Position numbers and translations under genes: made by a program
Shown here: piece after piece, positions 8,760-17,804 of the stretch
Numbering within the stretch: position 1 is the first letter of the stretch
Layout: the number at the start of each line of letters is the position of its first letter
Assembly (NCBI RefSeq): GCF_017487405.1
Contig: NZ_CP062222.1
Span: 2,589,001-2,653,000, forward strand
Length of the DNA: 64,000 bases
Direction of reading: 5' to 3'
From: Brevundimonas goettingensis
Lineage (GTDB): Bacteria; Pseudomonadota; Alphaproteobacteria; Caulobacterales; Caulobacteraceae
The notes under the pieces: generated by a model
Database searches by the model: none
What the model saw: only the letters and a program-made list of their open reading frames with translations
What the model was told of the DNA's origin: nothing

Positions 8760-10544
8760 TCAGGCGAACTGCGCTTCCAGCACGGATAACGGCACGGCGC
8801 CGTTCAGCAGCACCTTGTCGTGGAAGGCCTTGATGTCGAAGCCGCCTCGCGCTTCCACCTTGCGTCGGATGTCCTCGATAACGGTCTGCCCCAGCTTGTA
8901 GGAGCAGGCCTGACCCGGCCAGACGACGTAGCGATCGACCTCGGACTGGGCGGCGTTGGCGGGAGTGGCGGCCTCGGCGATCATATAGTCGATGGCGCGC
9001 TGACGGCTCCAGCGCTTGTCGTGGAGGCCGGTGTCGACCACCAGCCGGACCGCGCGGAACAGATAGGCCTGAAGATATCCGATCCGGCCCAGGGGATCGC
9101 CCTCGTACATGTTCAGATCGTCGGCGGCGACACGTTCGGAGTACAGGGCCCAACCCTCGGAATAGGCCGAGAAGCCGCCTGTGCGGCGATAGATCGGCAG
9201 CGACCCGGCCTCGCGCGCGACCGAAATCTGGAAGTGATGCCCCGGCACGGCCTCGTGATAGGTCAGGGTCGGCAGCGACCACTTCGGCCGGTTCGCCGTG
9301 TCACGCAGGTTGATGTAGTAAGCGCCCGGTCGGGACCCATCGAGCGATGCCGCCTGATAGTAGCCTCCGGGCGCACCGATCTCGATCGACGGCGGGACGC
9401 GGCGGATTTCGACCGGCGCCTTCGGCAAGGTCGAGAAGACGTCGGGCAAACGTGGCGTGACGGCCGCGACCATCTCGTTCAGAGCCGCGATCAGCGCGAC
9501 CTTTCCCTCCTCGGTGTTCGGGAACAGGTGCTGAGGGTCCTTCCCCAGGGCGTTGACCCGCTCGCCGACCGTGCCTTCGGTCATGCCGAGGGTCTGAAGA
9601 ATGGCGGCGATTTCGGCCTGGATCGAGGCGACCTGCTTCAGGCCGATCTCGTGGATTTCCGCCCCGGTGTAGGTCGTGGTGGTCGAACGGCGCAGGCCGA
9701 GATTGTAGAGCGCTTCGCCATTCGGGAAACGCCAGACCCCGACATCCTCCGACGCCGACGGGCGCTGGCTTTCGAACAGCTCGATCTGGCGACCCAGGGC
9801 CGGCTTGACCTGCTCGTCGACGATCACGGCGGCCCGATTGAACCAGTCGCCGGTGATGTCCTTTTCGCCGGTCTTGCGGGTCAGGGTCTGTATCATGGCC
9901 ATGTCGGCGGCGGGCATGTCGCGCAGGGCCCTGAGTTGGGTCAGGGTCTTGTCCATGATCACCGCGGGCAACATGACGCCCTCGCCCGCATCGGCCCGGA
10001 TGCGGGCATTCTCCTGATCGACATTGACCGCGAAAGCCTTCAGCCGGGAGAGGAAAGCCTCCGCGTCAGCCGGGGTTTCCAGCCGGTGCTGGTTGGCCAT
10101 GAAGTCGGGGACCTGGAAGTAGCTCCCGGTGTTCTGGGCGACGACATAGGGAGAGCCGAGGACCGGCAGGGACGCCTCGATGGCGGCGCTCTCGGCCTGG
10201 AATCGCGCCACGGCCAACGAGACCTTCGACGCGTCGGACAAGCCGTCGGTCGGCCAGTCCTTGAGTTGGGCCCAGCGCACCGCCGCGCGGTCCCTGTCGC
10301 TTCGAGCGGCCTCCAGGCTCAGGTCGCCGAGCTCGCCCGCAAGATGGGCGCGCTCGCCCTTGTCGAGGCCCAGGCTGGTGGCCTGGGTCGGGCGGCGTTC
10401 GAGATCGTCATAGAACCATCCGCTCAGCAGGGCGTCGAGACGGGCGTCCGCTTCGGACGGCGTCTGAGCAAAGGCCGCGGCCGGCAGGGTGGCGGCGAGA
10501 CCGACGCCGGCGGCGGACAGCATCAGGCGGCGACGATCGATCAT
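8760..10544 (-). CDS. DUF885 family protein, exported, copy 3
   Basis: A 594-residue third paralogue. The start is MIDRRRLMLSAAGVGLAATL with signal cleavage expected after AAAFAQ. An AAGGAG site precedes the ATG at 10544, which settles the start against a longer upstream frame. The HEAVPGHHFQ metal site and EGWALYSERVAADDLNMY are retained. It is more diverged than copies 1 and 2: the usual DEMGVY is DDLNMY, HHKKWSR is HDKRWSR, and the C-terminus is shorter. It probably diverged earlier and may have another substrate. Confidence 0.9.
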   Translation of the reverse strand: MIDRRRLMLSAAGVGLAATLPAAAFAQTPSEADARLDALLSGWFYDDLERRPTQATSLGLDKGERAHLAGELGDLSLEAARSDRDRAAVRWAQLKDWPTDGLSDASKVSLAVARFQAESAAIEASLPVLGSPYVVAQNTGSYFQVPDFMANQHRLETPADAEAFLSRLKAFAVNVDQENARIRADAGEGVMLPAVIMDKTLTQLRALRDMPAADMAMIQTLTRKTGEKDITGDWFNRAAVIVDEQVKPALGRQIELFESQRPSASEDVGVWRFPNGEALYNLGLRRSTTTTYTGAEIHEIGLKQVASIQAEIAAILQTLGMTEGTVGERVNALGKDPQHLFPNTEEGKVALIAALNEMVAAVTPRLPDVFSTLPKAPVEIRRVPPSIEIGAPGGYYQAASLDGSRPGAYYINLRDTANRPKWSLPTLTYHEAVPGHHFQISVAREAGSLPIYRRTGGFSAYSEGWALYSERVAADDLNMYEGDPLGRIGYLQAYLFRAVRLVVDTGLHDKRWSRQRAIDYMIAEAATPANAAQSEVDRYVVWPGQACSYKLGQTVIEDIRRKVEARGGFDIKAFHDKVLLNGAVPLSVLEAQFA

Positions 10545-10634
10545 GGGAAGGCTCCTTGAAGAGAGTGCCCATTGGTCAGCAAGTCGGCCGGCGCGGCAAG
10601 CGCGCAAGCGTCGCGGCGCCTTCGCTCGTCCGCC

Positions 10635-12725
10635 TCAGCCCGCGTGGAGCTCCTGCTTCACCCGTTCCGCCAGGGTCTTGATGTCGAGCGGCTTGGGCAG
10701 GAAGGACACGCCCTTCTCGTCCTGCAGCAGGTCCGAGAAATCGCTTTCGGCATAGCCGGAGATGAACATCACCGGCGCGTCGCCCAGATAGGGACGCGCC
10801 TTCTTGAGCAGGCTGGGACCGTCGAGGCCGGGCATGATGACGTCGGAGATCATCATGTCGATCTGACCCGCCCATTCCTCGGCCAGGCCCAGGGCCTCCT
10901 CGCCGTCGGCAGCCTCGATGACCTCATAGCCGCGCTGACGCAGCAGGCGAGCGGCGATGCCGCGCACGGCGGCCTCGTCCTCGACGAACAGGATGCGGCC
11001 GGCGCCCGACAGGTCGCGCGGCGCGGCCTTGACCTTGACCACCACAGGCGCGGCCTCGACCAGTTCCTCGGGCGTGGCGGCGGGCAGGAAGATGCGGAAG
11101 GCGGCGCCCGCCCCTTCGATATTGGCCACGCCGATATGGCCGCCGGCCTGCTGGACGATGCCATAGACCGTCGCCAGACCCATGCCCGTACCTTCGTTGA
11201 CCGCCTTGGTCGTGAAGAAGGGCTCGAAAATCTTGTCCAGCAGCTCGGGCGGCACGCCGGGGCCGGTGTCCGACACCTCGATCAGGGCGATTTCGCCGCC
11301 CGCCTGTTCATTGGCGGGGGCGTCGCGCCAGCCCAGCGCCCGCGCCTCCTCGACCGTCAGACGCTGGGTGCGGATGGTGACGACGCCGGCGCCGGGCGCG
11401 ACCACGCCGCGCATGGCGTCGCGGGCGTTGACGGCCAGGTTCATGACCGCCGTTTCCAGCTGGGACTTGTCGGCCAGAACCACCGGCAGGTCGCGGCCGT
11501 AGTCGGTTTCCAGCCGCACGTCCTCGCGCAGCAGACGGCGCAGCAGGACGGTGAACTCCGAGACCAGCTCGCCGAGGTCCAGCCGCTCGCGTCGCACCGT
11601 CGACTTGCGCGAGAAGGCCAGCAGCTTGCGCACCAGATCGGCGGCACGGATCGCCGTCTGGCGAATCTCGTTCAGGCCTTCATAGGAGGGGTCGCCGACG
11701 GGGTGGCGCTCCAGCAGGCCGCTCAGCTGCAGCTGGATGGCGGTCAGCAGGTTGTTGAAGTCGTGCGCCACGCCGCCCGCCAGCTGGCCCACGGCCTGCA
11801 TCTTCTGGGCCTGCGACAGCTGCAGCTCCATCGACTTCTGGGTCGAGACGTCGAACAGCCAGATGCGTCGCTTGTCGCCCTCGGGCGCGACATAGAGGTG
11901 CAGGACCTTGTCGGGGAAGGCGCGGGCGACCAGTTCGATCGGGCCGGTCGAACCGTCTGCCAGTCGCTTGCGGGCCTCGCCCACCCCGCCGGGCTCGAAC
12001 AGATGGCCGAAGGCGGCGTCGCCGGCGGCATTGGGGCCGGTCAGGACCGACAGGGCCGGATTGGGCTCCTCCGCCCGGCCGGCGAAGATGTCCTCGCCCG
12101 CGATCACAGCCGAGCCGAACGGGGCGCCGGCGGCCATGGCCCGGCCCTCGCCCTTGGCGGCGACATAGGGGCGCGGCGCGGTCGCGGTGTGGGTCAGGGC
12201 GGCCTCGGGCGCCTCGCGCACCAGGAAGCGGCCTTCGCCGGCCAGGCCGATCAGAACCTCGATCTCGCGCTCGCCCAGCCGGACGATGGCGCGGCCCTGC
12301 TCGCCCTTCCGGGCCTGGGCGAAGGCCATATAGAGCGCCTGTGCCGACTTGCCCTTGGGGAGGGCCACGGTCGCGCCGTTATGGGAGGCCCAGGCGCCGT
12401 TGTAGGCCAGCACCTGACCGCCGGCCCAGACGAGGGCGGCGGGCTCGGCCATGGCGTCCAGCATCTCGACTGCCACGTCGCCGGCCGGGCGTTTGGCGTC
12501 GACGCGGCCGAAGGCGAACAGGCCGATCAGGGCCACCGCTGACACCGTCAGCAGCAGGATCATGCTGGGCGTCGTGGTCGGCCCCGCCCGGAACGCCGGC
12601 CAGGCCAGGGCGGCGATGGCCATGGCGAAACCGACCGCCATGACGATCATCAACAGATCGACCCCGCGGCCCTTCCTGAGGCCCGTTTTCTGGAACTTTG
12701 GCAAACCCGGTGTGACTGCGGTCAT
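10635..12725 (-). CDS. cckA: CckA hybrid sensor histidine kinase
   Basis: A 696-residue cell-cycle kinase/phosphatase feeding CtrA and CpdR through ChpT. Two N-terminal membrane segments (about residues 23-46 and 54-72) precede PAS-like sensory regions. The dimerisation domain has [15 protein letters not shown] with phospho-accepting His321. The ATPase has [25 protein letters not shown] and [13 protein letters not shown]. The receiver has [10 protein letters not shown] with Asp628 and lysine in PKPLD. Length and His position match the characterised C. crescentus protein. I chose [12 protein letters not shown] as start because the longer frame reads into the intergenic gap. It follows flhB by 46 bases in the fliQ-fliR-flhB-cckA string. 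Confidence 0.96.
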   Translation of the reverse strand: MTAVTPGLPKFQKTGLRKGRGVDLLMIVMAVGFAMAIAALAWPAFRAGPTTTPSMILLLTVSAVALIGLFAFGRVDAKRPAGDVAVEMLDAMAEPAALVWAGGQVLAYNGAWASHNGATVALPKGKSAQALYMAFAQARKGEQGRAIVRLGEREIEVLIGLAGEGRFLVREAPEAALTHTATAPRPYVAAKGEGRAMAAGAPFGSAVIAGEDIFAGRAEEPNPALSVLTGPNAAGDAAFGHLFEPGGVGEARKRLADGSTGPIELVARAFPDKVLHLYVAPEGDKRRIWLFDVSTQKSMELQLSQAQKMQAVGQLAGGVAHDFNNLLTAIQLQLSGLLERHPVGDPSYEGLNEIRQTAIRAADLVRKLLAFSRKSTVRRERLDLGELVSEFTVLLRRLLREDVRLETDYGRDLPVVLADKSQLETAVMNLAVNARDAMRGVVAPGAGVVTIRTQRLTVEEARALGWRDAPANEQAGGEIALIEVSDTGPGVPPELLDKIFEPFFTTKAVNEGTGMGLATVYGIVQQAGGHIGVANIEGAGAAFRIFLPAATPEELVEAAPVVVKVKAAPRDLSGAGRILFVEDEAAVRGIAARLLRQRGYEVIEAADGEEALGLAEEWAGQIDMMISDVIMPGLDGPSLLKKARPYLGDAPVMFISGYAESDFSDLLQDEKGVSFLPKPLDIKTLAERVKQELHAG

Positions 12726-12738
12726 GCGACCCCGCGAC

Positions 12739-12749
12739 GAATCAGAGTC
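12739..12749. promoter_or_regulatory. Two GANTC (CcrM) sites in front of cckA
   Basis: GAATC and GAGTC lie one base apart in the 46-base gap between flhB and cckA. GANTC is the CcrM methylation target in Caulobacterales. A regulatory effect on cckA is inference. Confidence 0.4.
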
Positions 12750-12771
12750 CTGAGCATACGCGCAAACGCGC

Positions 12772-13851
12772 TCAGCGCTTCTTCCGCTTCTGCATGACGA
12801 AGCCGATGACCTTGGCGGCGGCCTCGAAATGCTCGCGCGGGATGGTCTCGTCGACGTCGACGGCGGCGTAGAGGGCGCGCGCCAGAGGCACGTTTTCGAC
12901 GATCGGCACCTTGTGCTCCTTCGCCACCTCCCGGATGCGAAGCGCCAGGGCGTCGACGCCCTTGGCCACGCAGACGGGCGCCGCGTCGCCCTGATCGGGC
13001 TCATAGCGCAGGGCCACGGAATAGTGGGTCGGGTTGGTCACGATGACGGTCGCCTTGGGCACATTGGCCATCATCCGCTGGCGGCTCTTCTGCATGCGGA
13101 TCTGCTTGAGCTTGGCCTTGACGTGCGGGTCGCCCTCGGTCTGCTTGTAGTCTTCCTTCAGCTCTTCCTTGGTCATCCGCATCTTTTTGGCGAAGCGCAG
13201 CTTCTGCCAGATGAAGTCCGCGCCGGCCGCCGCCCCCATGAAGACCAGGGCCGAGGCCAGAAGCGCCACCGCCAGATCGCGGGTCAGGGGCAGGATGGCC
13301 AGGGGGCTCATCGCCGCCAGGTTCTCGAACTCGCGCATATGCGGCTTGAGCACCATCCAGCAGATCACGCCGACAGCGATCAGCTTGGCCAGGGTCTGGC
13401 CGAAATGCATGAAGTTGTCCGGGCCGAACAGCCGCTTGAACCCGGCCATCGGACTGACCTTGTCCCATTTGGGCGCCAGCTTGTCGGGACTGAAGATCAG
13501 GCCGCCCATCTGACCGACGTTGCCGCCGACCCCGCCCAGGATGGTGGCCAGCATCACCGCCCCGAGGAAGGGCGCGACAGACCACATCGCCGTGATCCCG
13601 ATCTGGGCGCCCGAACCGGATTCGAGGACGCCCAGCATGGCGTGGGGCGAGGCGATGAAGGGCATGAAGGAATCGGCCATCTGGCTGGCGAAATAGCCGC
13701 CGCCGAAGATCACCACGGCGGAGGCGCCCATCAGGCTCAGGGTCTGGGCGACGTCGGGAGATTTGGCGACGTCACCCTTGCGTCGCGCCTCCTCGAGTTT
13801 TCGGGGGGTGGCGTCTTCTGTTTTGGAGTCGGGATCGGAGTCTTCAGCCAC
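12772..13851 (-). CDS. flhB: Flagellar export switch protein FlhB
   Basis: A 359-residue inner-membrane component of the flagellar type III export gate that switches substrate class from rod/hook to filament. The N-terminus MAEDSDPDSKTEDATPRKLE is typical. Four hydrophobic segments follow, then the cytoplasmic domain with VTNPTHYSVALRYEP. The NPTH autocleavage motif starts at about residue 273. Its start overlaps the end of fliR by 8 bases, so translation is coupled. The lysine/arginine-rich tail MQKRKKR ends the protein. Confidence 0.96.
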   Translation of the reverse strand: MAEDSDPDSKTEDATPRKLEEARRKGDVAKSPDVAQTLSLMGASAVVIFGGGYFASQMADSFMPFIASPHAMLGVLESGSGAQIGITAMWSVAPFLGAVMLATILGGVGGNVGQMGGLIFSPDKLAPKWDKVSPMAGFKRLFGPDNFMHFGQTLAKLIAVGVICWMVLKPHMREFENLAAMSPLAILPLTRDLAVALLASALVFMGAAAGADFIWQKLRFAKKMRMTKEELKEDYKQTEGDPHVKAKLKQIRMQKSRQRMMANVPKATVIVTNPTHYSVALRYEPDQGDAAPVCVAKGVDALALRIREVAKEHKVPIVENVPLARALYAAVDVDETIPREHFEAAAKVIGFVMQKRKKR

Positions 13852-14626
13852 CGGCCGCTCCTCCCGCTCCAGCCGCGAATACCGACGCCAGGGCGCGGAA
13901 GCGGTCGATGAAAACAGTGCCCAGAACGCCCAGGGACAGGGCGAAGATGGACAGACCCAGGATGACGCTCAGCGGCGCCGCGGCGAAATAGACCTGGAAG
14001 GCGGGCATGACCCGCGCGACGAGACCCGACGCCAGGTTGAAGATGAGGGCGAAGACGATCACCGGCGCCGCCAGCTGGACCCCCAGCATGAAGCTGTCGC
14101 CGACGGTGCGCACTGCCATCTGGGCGAAGTCGGCGACGATCAGCGGCTTGGCCGGGGCGATCAGCTCATAGGAGCCGACGATGCCGGCGATGAACAGATG
14201 ATGGGTGTTGGTGGCGAAGACCAGCACTGTGCCGAACAGCATCAGGAAGGAGGCGACGGTGGTGTTCTGCTGGCCCGAGAGGGGGTTGGCGGTCTGGGCG
14301 AAGCTGAGGGTGGTCTGCAGGGAGATGATCTCGCCCGCGGTCGACAGCGACGAGGTGAAGATGCGCAGCATGGTCCCGATCATCAGGCCGGTCACGACCT
14401 CGCGCAGCACCCAGCCGACCACCCCGCCGACGGTCGCCGGCAGAGCCGGCAGGGCGCCCGCCACGATCGGCCAGAGCACCAGCGAGACCAGCAGGGCCAG
14501 GGCCAACCGGATGCGCGGCGGCACATAGGTTTCCCCGATGCCGGGCATGGTCAGCAGCAGGGAGCCGATGCGGGCGAAGATCAGCCCGCCGGCCCAGACC
14601 TGATCGGCGGTGGCGTAGGGCTCCAC
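13844..14626 (-). CDS. fliR: Flagellar export protein FliR
   Basis: A 260-residue, six-helix component of the FliPQR export gate. It begins MEPYATADQVWAGGLIFARI and contains MPGIGETYVPPRIRLALAL, with LGVLGTVFIDRF at the end, as in the FliR family. It lies 7 bases downstream of fliQ and overlaps flhB by 8 bases, the usual order for this operon. Almost entirely hydrophobic; no signal peptide. Confidence 0.96.
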   Translation of the reverse strand: MEPYATADQVWAGGLIFARIGSLLLTMPGIGETYVPPRIRLALALLVSLVLWPIVAGALPALPATVGGVVGWVLREVVTGLMIGTMLRIFTSSLSTAGEIISLQTTLSFAQTANPLSGQQNTTVASFLMLFGTVLVFATNTHHLFIAGIVGSYELIAPAKPLIVADFAQMAVRTVGDSFMLGVQLAAPVIVFALIFNLASGLVARVMPAFQVYFAAAPLSVILGLSIFALSLGVLGTVFIDRFRALASVFAAGAGGAAGG

Positions 14627-14633
14627 GTCCTCG

Positions 14634-14897
14634 CTACATCCCGGCGATGCGGGCGGCGATGGTGCGCATGAAGCCGCCCAGCAGGGCGCCCATCAGCGGC
14701 AGAAACAGCAGCAGGGAAACGAAGATGGCGATGATCTTGGGCGCGTAAACGAGGGTCTGTTCCTGGATCTGGGTCAGGGCCTGGAACAGGCCGATCCCCA
14801 CGCCGACGATCAGGCCGACGGCGAGCACGGGCGCGCACAGCTGGATCGTCAGCCACAGGGCGTCGCGGCCCACGTCCAGAACTTCAGCGCCGTTCAT
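14634..14897 (-). CDS. fliQ: Flagellar export protein FliQ
   Basis: An 87-residue, two-helix subunit of the FliPQR gate. It reads MNGAEVLDVGRDALWLTIQL, then VGLIVGVGIGLFQALTQIQE and a TLVYAPKII loop. It is the first gene of fliQ-fliR-flhB-cckA. The ATG at 14897 matches the family start; the longer open frame upstream is non-coding. A CtrA box and ftr element lie 63-101 bases upstream. Confidence 0.96.
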   Translation of the reverse strand: MNGAEVLDVGRDALWLTIQLCAPVLAVGLIVGVGIGLFQALTQIQEQTLVYAPKIIAIFVSLLLFLPLMGALLGGFMRTIAARIAGM

Positions 14898-14959
14898 TGA
14901 AAGCCACTCCAGGGAAGTCTTACTCTGGCCTATCGGCCTTCGGCCTGCTTGAGGCCGGT

Positions 14960-14974
14960 CGGCAGAAAATGCCG
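14960..14974 (-). promoter_or_regulatory. ftr-like element upstream of fliQ
   Basis: CGGCAGAAAATGCCG, a 5-base inverted repeat that matches the Caulobacter ftr (FlbD binding) pattern. It overlaps the expected -10 of the fliQ promoter. The flgB promoter carries the same element at the same distance from its TTAACC. FlbD repression is inferred from the role of ftr4 at Caulobacter fliF. Confidence 0.65.
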
Positions 14975-14983
14975 GGACCATGG

Positions 14984-14998
14984 TTAACGGCGGGTTAG
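14984..14998 (-). promoter_or_regulatory. CtrA box upstream of fliQ
   Basis: On the minus strand CTAA-N7-TTAA, one mismatch from the CtrA consensus TTAA-N7-TTAA. Its TTAACC would serve as the -35, as in class II flagellar promoters. Confidence 0.65.
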
Positions 14999-15044
14999 CA
15001 AAGTCCCCCTCCCCCTTCAGACTTTCGACCGCTATATCCGCTCG

Positions 15045-15629
15045 ATGACCGATGCGCCCCACGATCACTCCGTCTCGCCCGAAGAAGCCGAAGCCGCCGT
15101 TCGCACCCTGATCAAATGGGCCGGCGACGATCCCGACCGCGAGGGCCTGCTGGACACTCCGGCCCGCGTGGCCCGCAGCTACAAGGAGCTGTTCCAGGGC
15201 TATGAGAGCGACCCGCGCGCCTATCTGGAGCGGACGTTCGAGGAGGTTGGCGGCTACAGCCAGCTGGTCGTGCTCAAGGACATCCGCTTCGTCAGCTTCT
15301 GCGAACACCACATGCTGCCCGTCGTCGGCGTGGCGCATGTGGGCTATCTGCCGACCGACCGGGTCGTGGGCATCTCCAAGCTGGCGCGGGTCGTGCGCGG
15401 CTATGCCAAGCGTCTGCAGATCCAGGAGAAGATGACCGCCGAGATCGCCACCGCCATCGAGGAGGTGCTTCGGCCCCAGGGCGTCGGCGTGGTCATCGAG
15501 GCCGAGCACAGCTGCATGACCCTGCGCGGCGTCAACGTTCCCGGCGCCAAACTGACCACCAGCGCCCTGCTGGGCGTGGTCAAGGACGACCCTCGCACCC
15601 GCGAGGAATTCCTGCGCCTGACGCGATGA
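15045..15629 (+). CDS. folE: GTP cyclohydrolase I
   Basis: A 194-residue cytosolic zinc enzyme that converts GTP to 7,8-dihydroneopterin triphosphate, the first step of folate synthesis. Recognised by FVSFCEHHMLP (zinc Cys and catalytic His), VGISKLARVV, GYAKRLQIQEKMT and EAEHSCMTLRGV (second zinc Cys). Length is normal for the bacterial decamer subunit. It is divergent from fliQ; the 147-base gap holds the fliQ regulatory sites. The ATG at 15045 is the first in frame. Confidence 0.97.
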   Translation: MTDAPHDHSVSPEEAEAAVRTLIKWAGDDPDREGLLDTPARVARSYKELFQGYESDPRAYLERTFEEVGGYSQLVVLKDIRFVSFCEHHMLPVVGVAHVGYLPTDRVVGISKLARVVRGYAKRLQIQEKMTAEIATAIEEVLRPQGVGVVIEAEHSCMTLRGVNVPGAKLTTSALLGVVKDDPRTREEFLRLTR

Positions 15630-15639
15630 TCCGGTGCTG

Positions 15640-16476
15640 ATGGCCGACATCGGCTGGGATCCGGCCGGGCTGGAGCGCCTCGCGGATGAAGGCGAGGCCC
15701 TGCATCGGCTCGCCGTGCTCTCGGCCATCGGGCTGGGAACGCCGCACGATCCGCCGCTGGCGCTGGAGCGTCTGCGCCGCGCCGCCGACCTCGGCCATGC
15801 GACCGCGGTCGACAGCCTGGCCCTGCTCGACGCCGAATCCGGCGGGCTCGAGGCCTGGTTCCGCCCGCCCGCGCCGCGCCGCGTTTCCGAACAGCCCCAT
15901 GTGTTGCTGGCCGACGGCTTCGTCTCTCCGGCGATCTGCGACTGGCTCCGGGGCCGCGCCGAGCCGCATCTGACGCGGGCGGAGATTTATGATCCCGTCT
16001 CGGGCGCCGGTCGGCCCGATCCGGTTCGGACCAACACCGCCTTCGCCTTCGACCTGGCGGCCACCGACGTGGCGCTGGTGCTGGTGCGCGAGCGGATCGC
16101 GCGGCTGGCGGGCCTGCCGGTTCCGGGCCTCGAGCCCTGTCAGGTGCTGCGCTACACGCCCGGACAGAAGTTCGACTGGCACGTCGATTTCCTCGACCCC
16201 GCCGTCCCCGGCCACCGCGACGACCTGGCCCGCTCCGGCCAGAGGATCGCCACCTGTCTGATCTGGCTCAACGACGACTTTGAAGGCGGCGAGACCGCCT
16301 TCGAAACCGGCGACCAGCGCTTCCGGGGCAGGAAGGGCGACGCCATCCTCTGGGCCAATGTCACGCCCAACGGCGCCGCTGATCCCCTGACCCGCCACGC
16401 CGGTCTGCCCCCGACCGCAGGCGAGAAATGGATCCTGTCGCAGTGGATGCGGCCGAGAGCTCCCCTGCACGGTTGA
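15640..16476 (+). CDS. Prolyl 4-hydroxylase-like 2OG-Fe(II) oxygenase
   Basis: A 278-residue protein. The N-terminal ~60 residues look like one or two Sel1/TPR-type helices (ALERLRRAADLGHATAVDSL). They are followed by a dioxygenase domain: RYTPGQKFDWHVDFLDP supplies the His-x-Asp, TCLIWLNDDFEGGETAFE the core strand, and RHAGLPPTAGEKWILSQWMR the distal His and 2-oxoglutarate-binding Lys. It is therefore expected to be active. The ATG at 15640 is chosen; a GTG six bases earlier is possible. It lies 10 bases after folE, likely co-transcribed. The substrate (protein or small molecule) is unknown. Confidence 0.85.
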   Translation: MADIGWDPAGLERLADEGEALHRLAVLSAIGLGTPHDPPLALERLRRAADLGHATAVDSLALLDAESGGLEAWFRPPAPRRVSEQPHVLLADGFVSPAICDWLRGRAEPHLTRAEIYDPVSGAGRPDPVRTNTAFAFDLAATDVALVLVRERIARLAGLPVPGLEPCQVLRYTPGQKFDWHVDFLDPAVPGHRDDLARSGQRIATCLIWLNDDFEGGETAFETGDQRFRGRKGDAILWANVTPNGAADPLTRHAGLPPTAGEKWILSQWMRPRAPLHG

Positions 16477-16551
16477 ATTTCGCGGGTTCGCAACCGTTGC
16501 TGTAGCCGATGGTCCAGCCCTTGCTCCAACAGGCTCGAAGGAGCCCGAGTG

Positions 16552-17706
16552 ATGGCCTGGACCGCGATTTCGACCCGAAACGAGACACCGCCGATCTCCC
16601 GTGGCGGCTGGCTGGACGCCCTGCGTTTCATTGTGGCCAGCCTGATCATCCTGCACCACTTCCAGGCCGCCGGCCCCGTGCCTCTGTCGCAGCTCATCAA
16701 CCCGATTTTCGAACGCGGCGGCTTCCTGCTGACCAACTTCTTCCTGATCGATTCCGGCTATGTGCTGATGCGGGTCTATGGGGCGGCGGTGAACGGCGGG
16801 AAGATGTCGCCCGGCGACTTCTTCCTGAAGCGTTATCTGCGCGTCGTCCCGGCCCATCTGATCATGGGCCTGGCCCTGGTGACCCTGGTCGTGGTCTCCA
16901 CCGCCCTGGGCGAGCCGCCGCGCAATCCGGAATGGTTCCGCTGGGACCAGCTTCCGGCCCAGCTGACCCTGACCCAGGCCTTCGGCGTCCATGGCGGTCT
17001 TGGCTGGAACGCACCCAGCTGGTCGGTCTCGGCCCTGATCGGCTGCTATCTGGCCTTCCCGTGGATCCTGAAAGGGATGAAGCGTCTGGGCCCGTGGACG
17101 GCGCTGGCGGGCGTGGTCCTGCTCTATCTGGGGGCCAATCAGGCGGCCTGGGCCCTGTTCGGCTATCCCGTCTACCAGATGCCCATGATGTACGGCTTCT
17201 GGCGCGCCCTGCCCCTGTTCATCCTCGGCATGGGGCTGGCCCAGTTCACCGAGCGGGTCTGGATCGCCCCGAAATTGGCTGCGGTGGTCGGCGTTGTCTC
17301 GGCCGCCGCCTTCTTCGTGCTGGAGCTGTTCGACAAACACGCCCTGGTCGCCCTGGTCCTGATCTCCCTGATCATTCTGGCGGCCGGCGCCGTGCCCGTG
17401 ACCCGGCCGTCGAAATTGGTCGAGAAGCTGTCGGTCATGTCCTTCTCGATGTTCATCACCAATGAGGTGACGCGCATCGCCTGGTTCGGCCTGGCCAATG
17501 TCCTGATCACCCGGCTCGCCCTGCCGGTCGCGGTGCAATGGGTGCTCTACGTCTGCGGCGTCGCGGCCGCCTTTGCGGTGGCGTTCGCCTTCCACAGCGT
17601 CATCGACCAGCCCCTGCAGACGCGCATCAAGGGATGGTTGAAGCGCCGCCGCACCGGGCGCGCGGCGGTTGTTCCGGAGCCCGCCCAAGCCCTCAGAACC
17701 CCCTAA
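16552..17706 (+). CDS. Acyltransferase 3 family membrane protein
   Basis: A 384-residue integral membrane acyltransferase of the OafA/YrhL/NodX type, which O-acylates surface sugars. The signature is WLDALRFIVASLIILHHFQA, with the catalytic His in the first helix, then about ten hydrophobic segments including WSVSALIGCYLAFPWIL. The start at 16552 is set by AAGGAG seven bases upstream. The C-terminal tail is basic and cytosolic. No glycan biosynthesis genes adjoin it, so the acceptor cannot be inferred. Confidence 0.88.
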   Translation: MAWTAISTRNETPPISRGGWLDALRFIVASLIILHHFQAAGPVPLSQLINPIFERGGFLLTNFFLIDSGYVLMRVYGAAVNGGKMSPGDFFLKRYLRVVPAHLIMGLALVTLVVVSTALGEPPRNPEWFRWDQLPAQLTLTQAFGVHGGLGWNAPSWSVSALIGCYLAFPWILKGMKRLGPWTALAGVVLLYLGANQAAWALFGYPVYQMPMMYGFWRALPLFILGMGLAQFTERVWIAPKLAAVVGVVSAAAFFVLELFDKHALVALVLISLIILAAGAVPVTRPSKLVEKLSVMSFSMFITNEVTRIAWFGLANVLITRLALPVAVQWVLYVCGVAAAFAVAFAFHSVIDQPLQTRIKGWLKRRRTGRAAVVPEPAQALRTP

Positions 17707-17804
17707 AGTTATAGGATTTACAGTCCCGGCAAGGCCAAACCTATCCGGTCCGGTAAGCATTCTGCGTCAGGTTGGAGACAGTTCCCCGTCCCCCCGAGCG
17801 TTCA

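Noticed and set aside
15580..17760. Minus-strand 726-residue open frame across the oxygenase and acyltransferase genes
   Set aside because: Shadow of two recognisable plus-strand genes; Gln/His/Arg-rich with no conserved motif and no SD.
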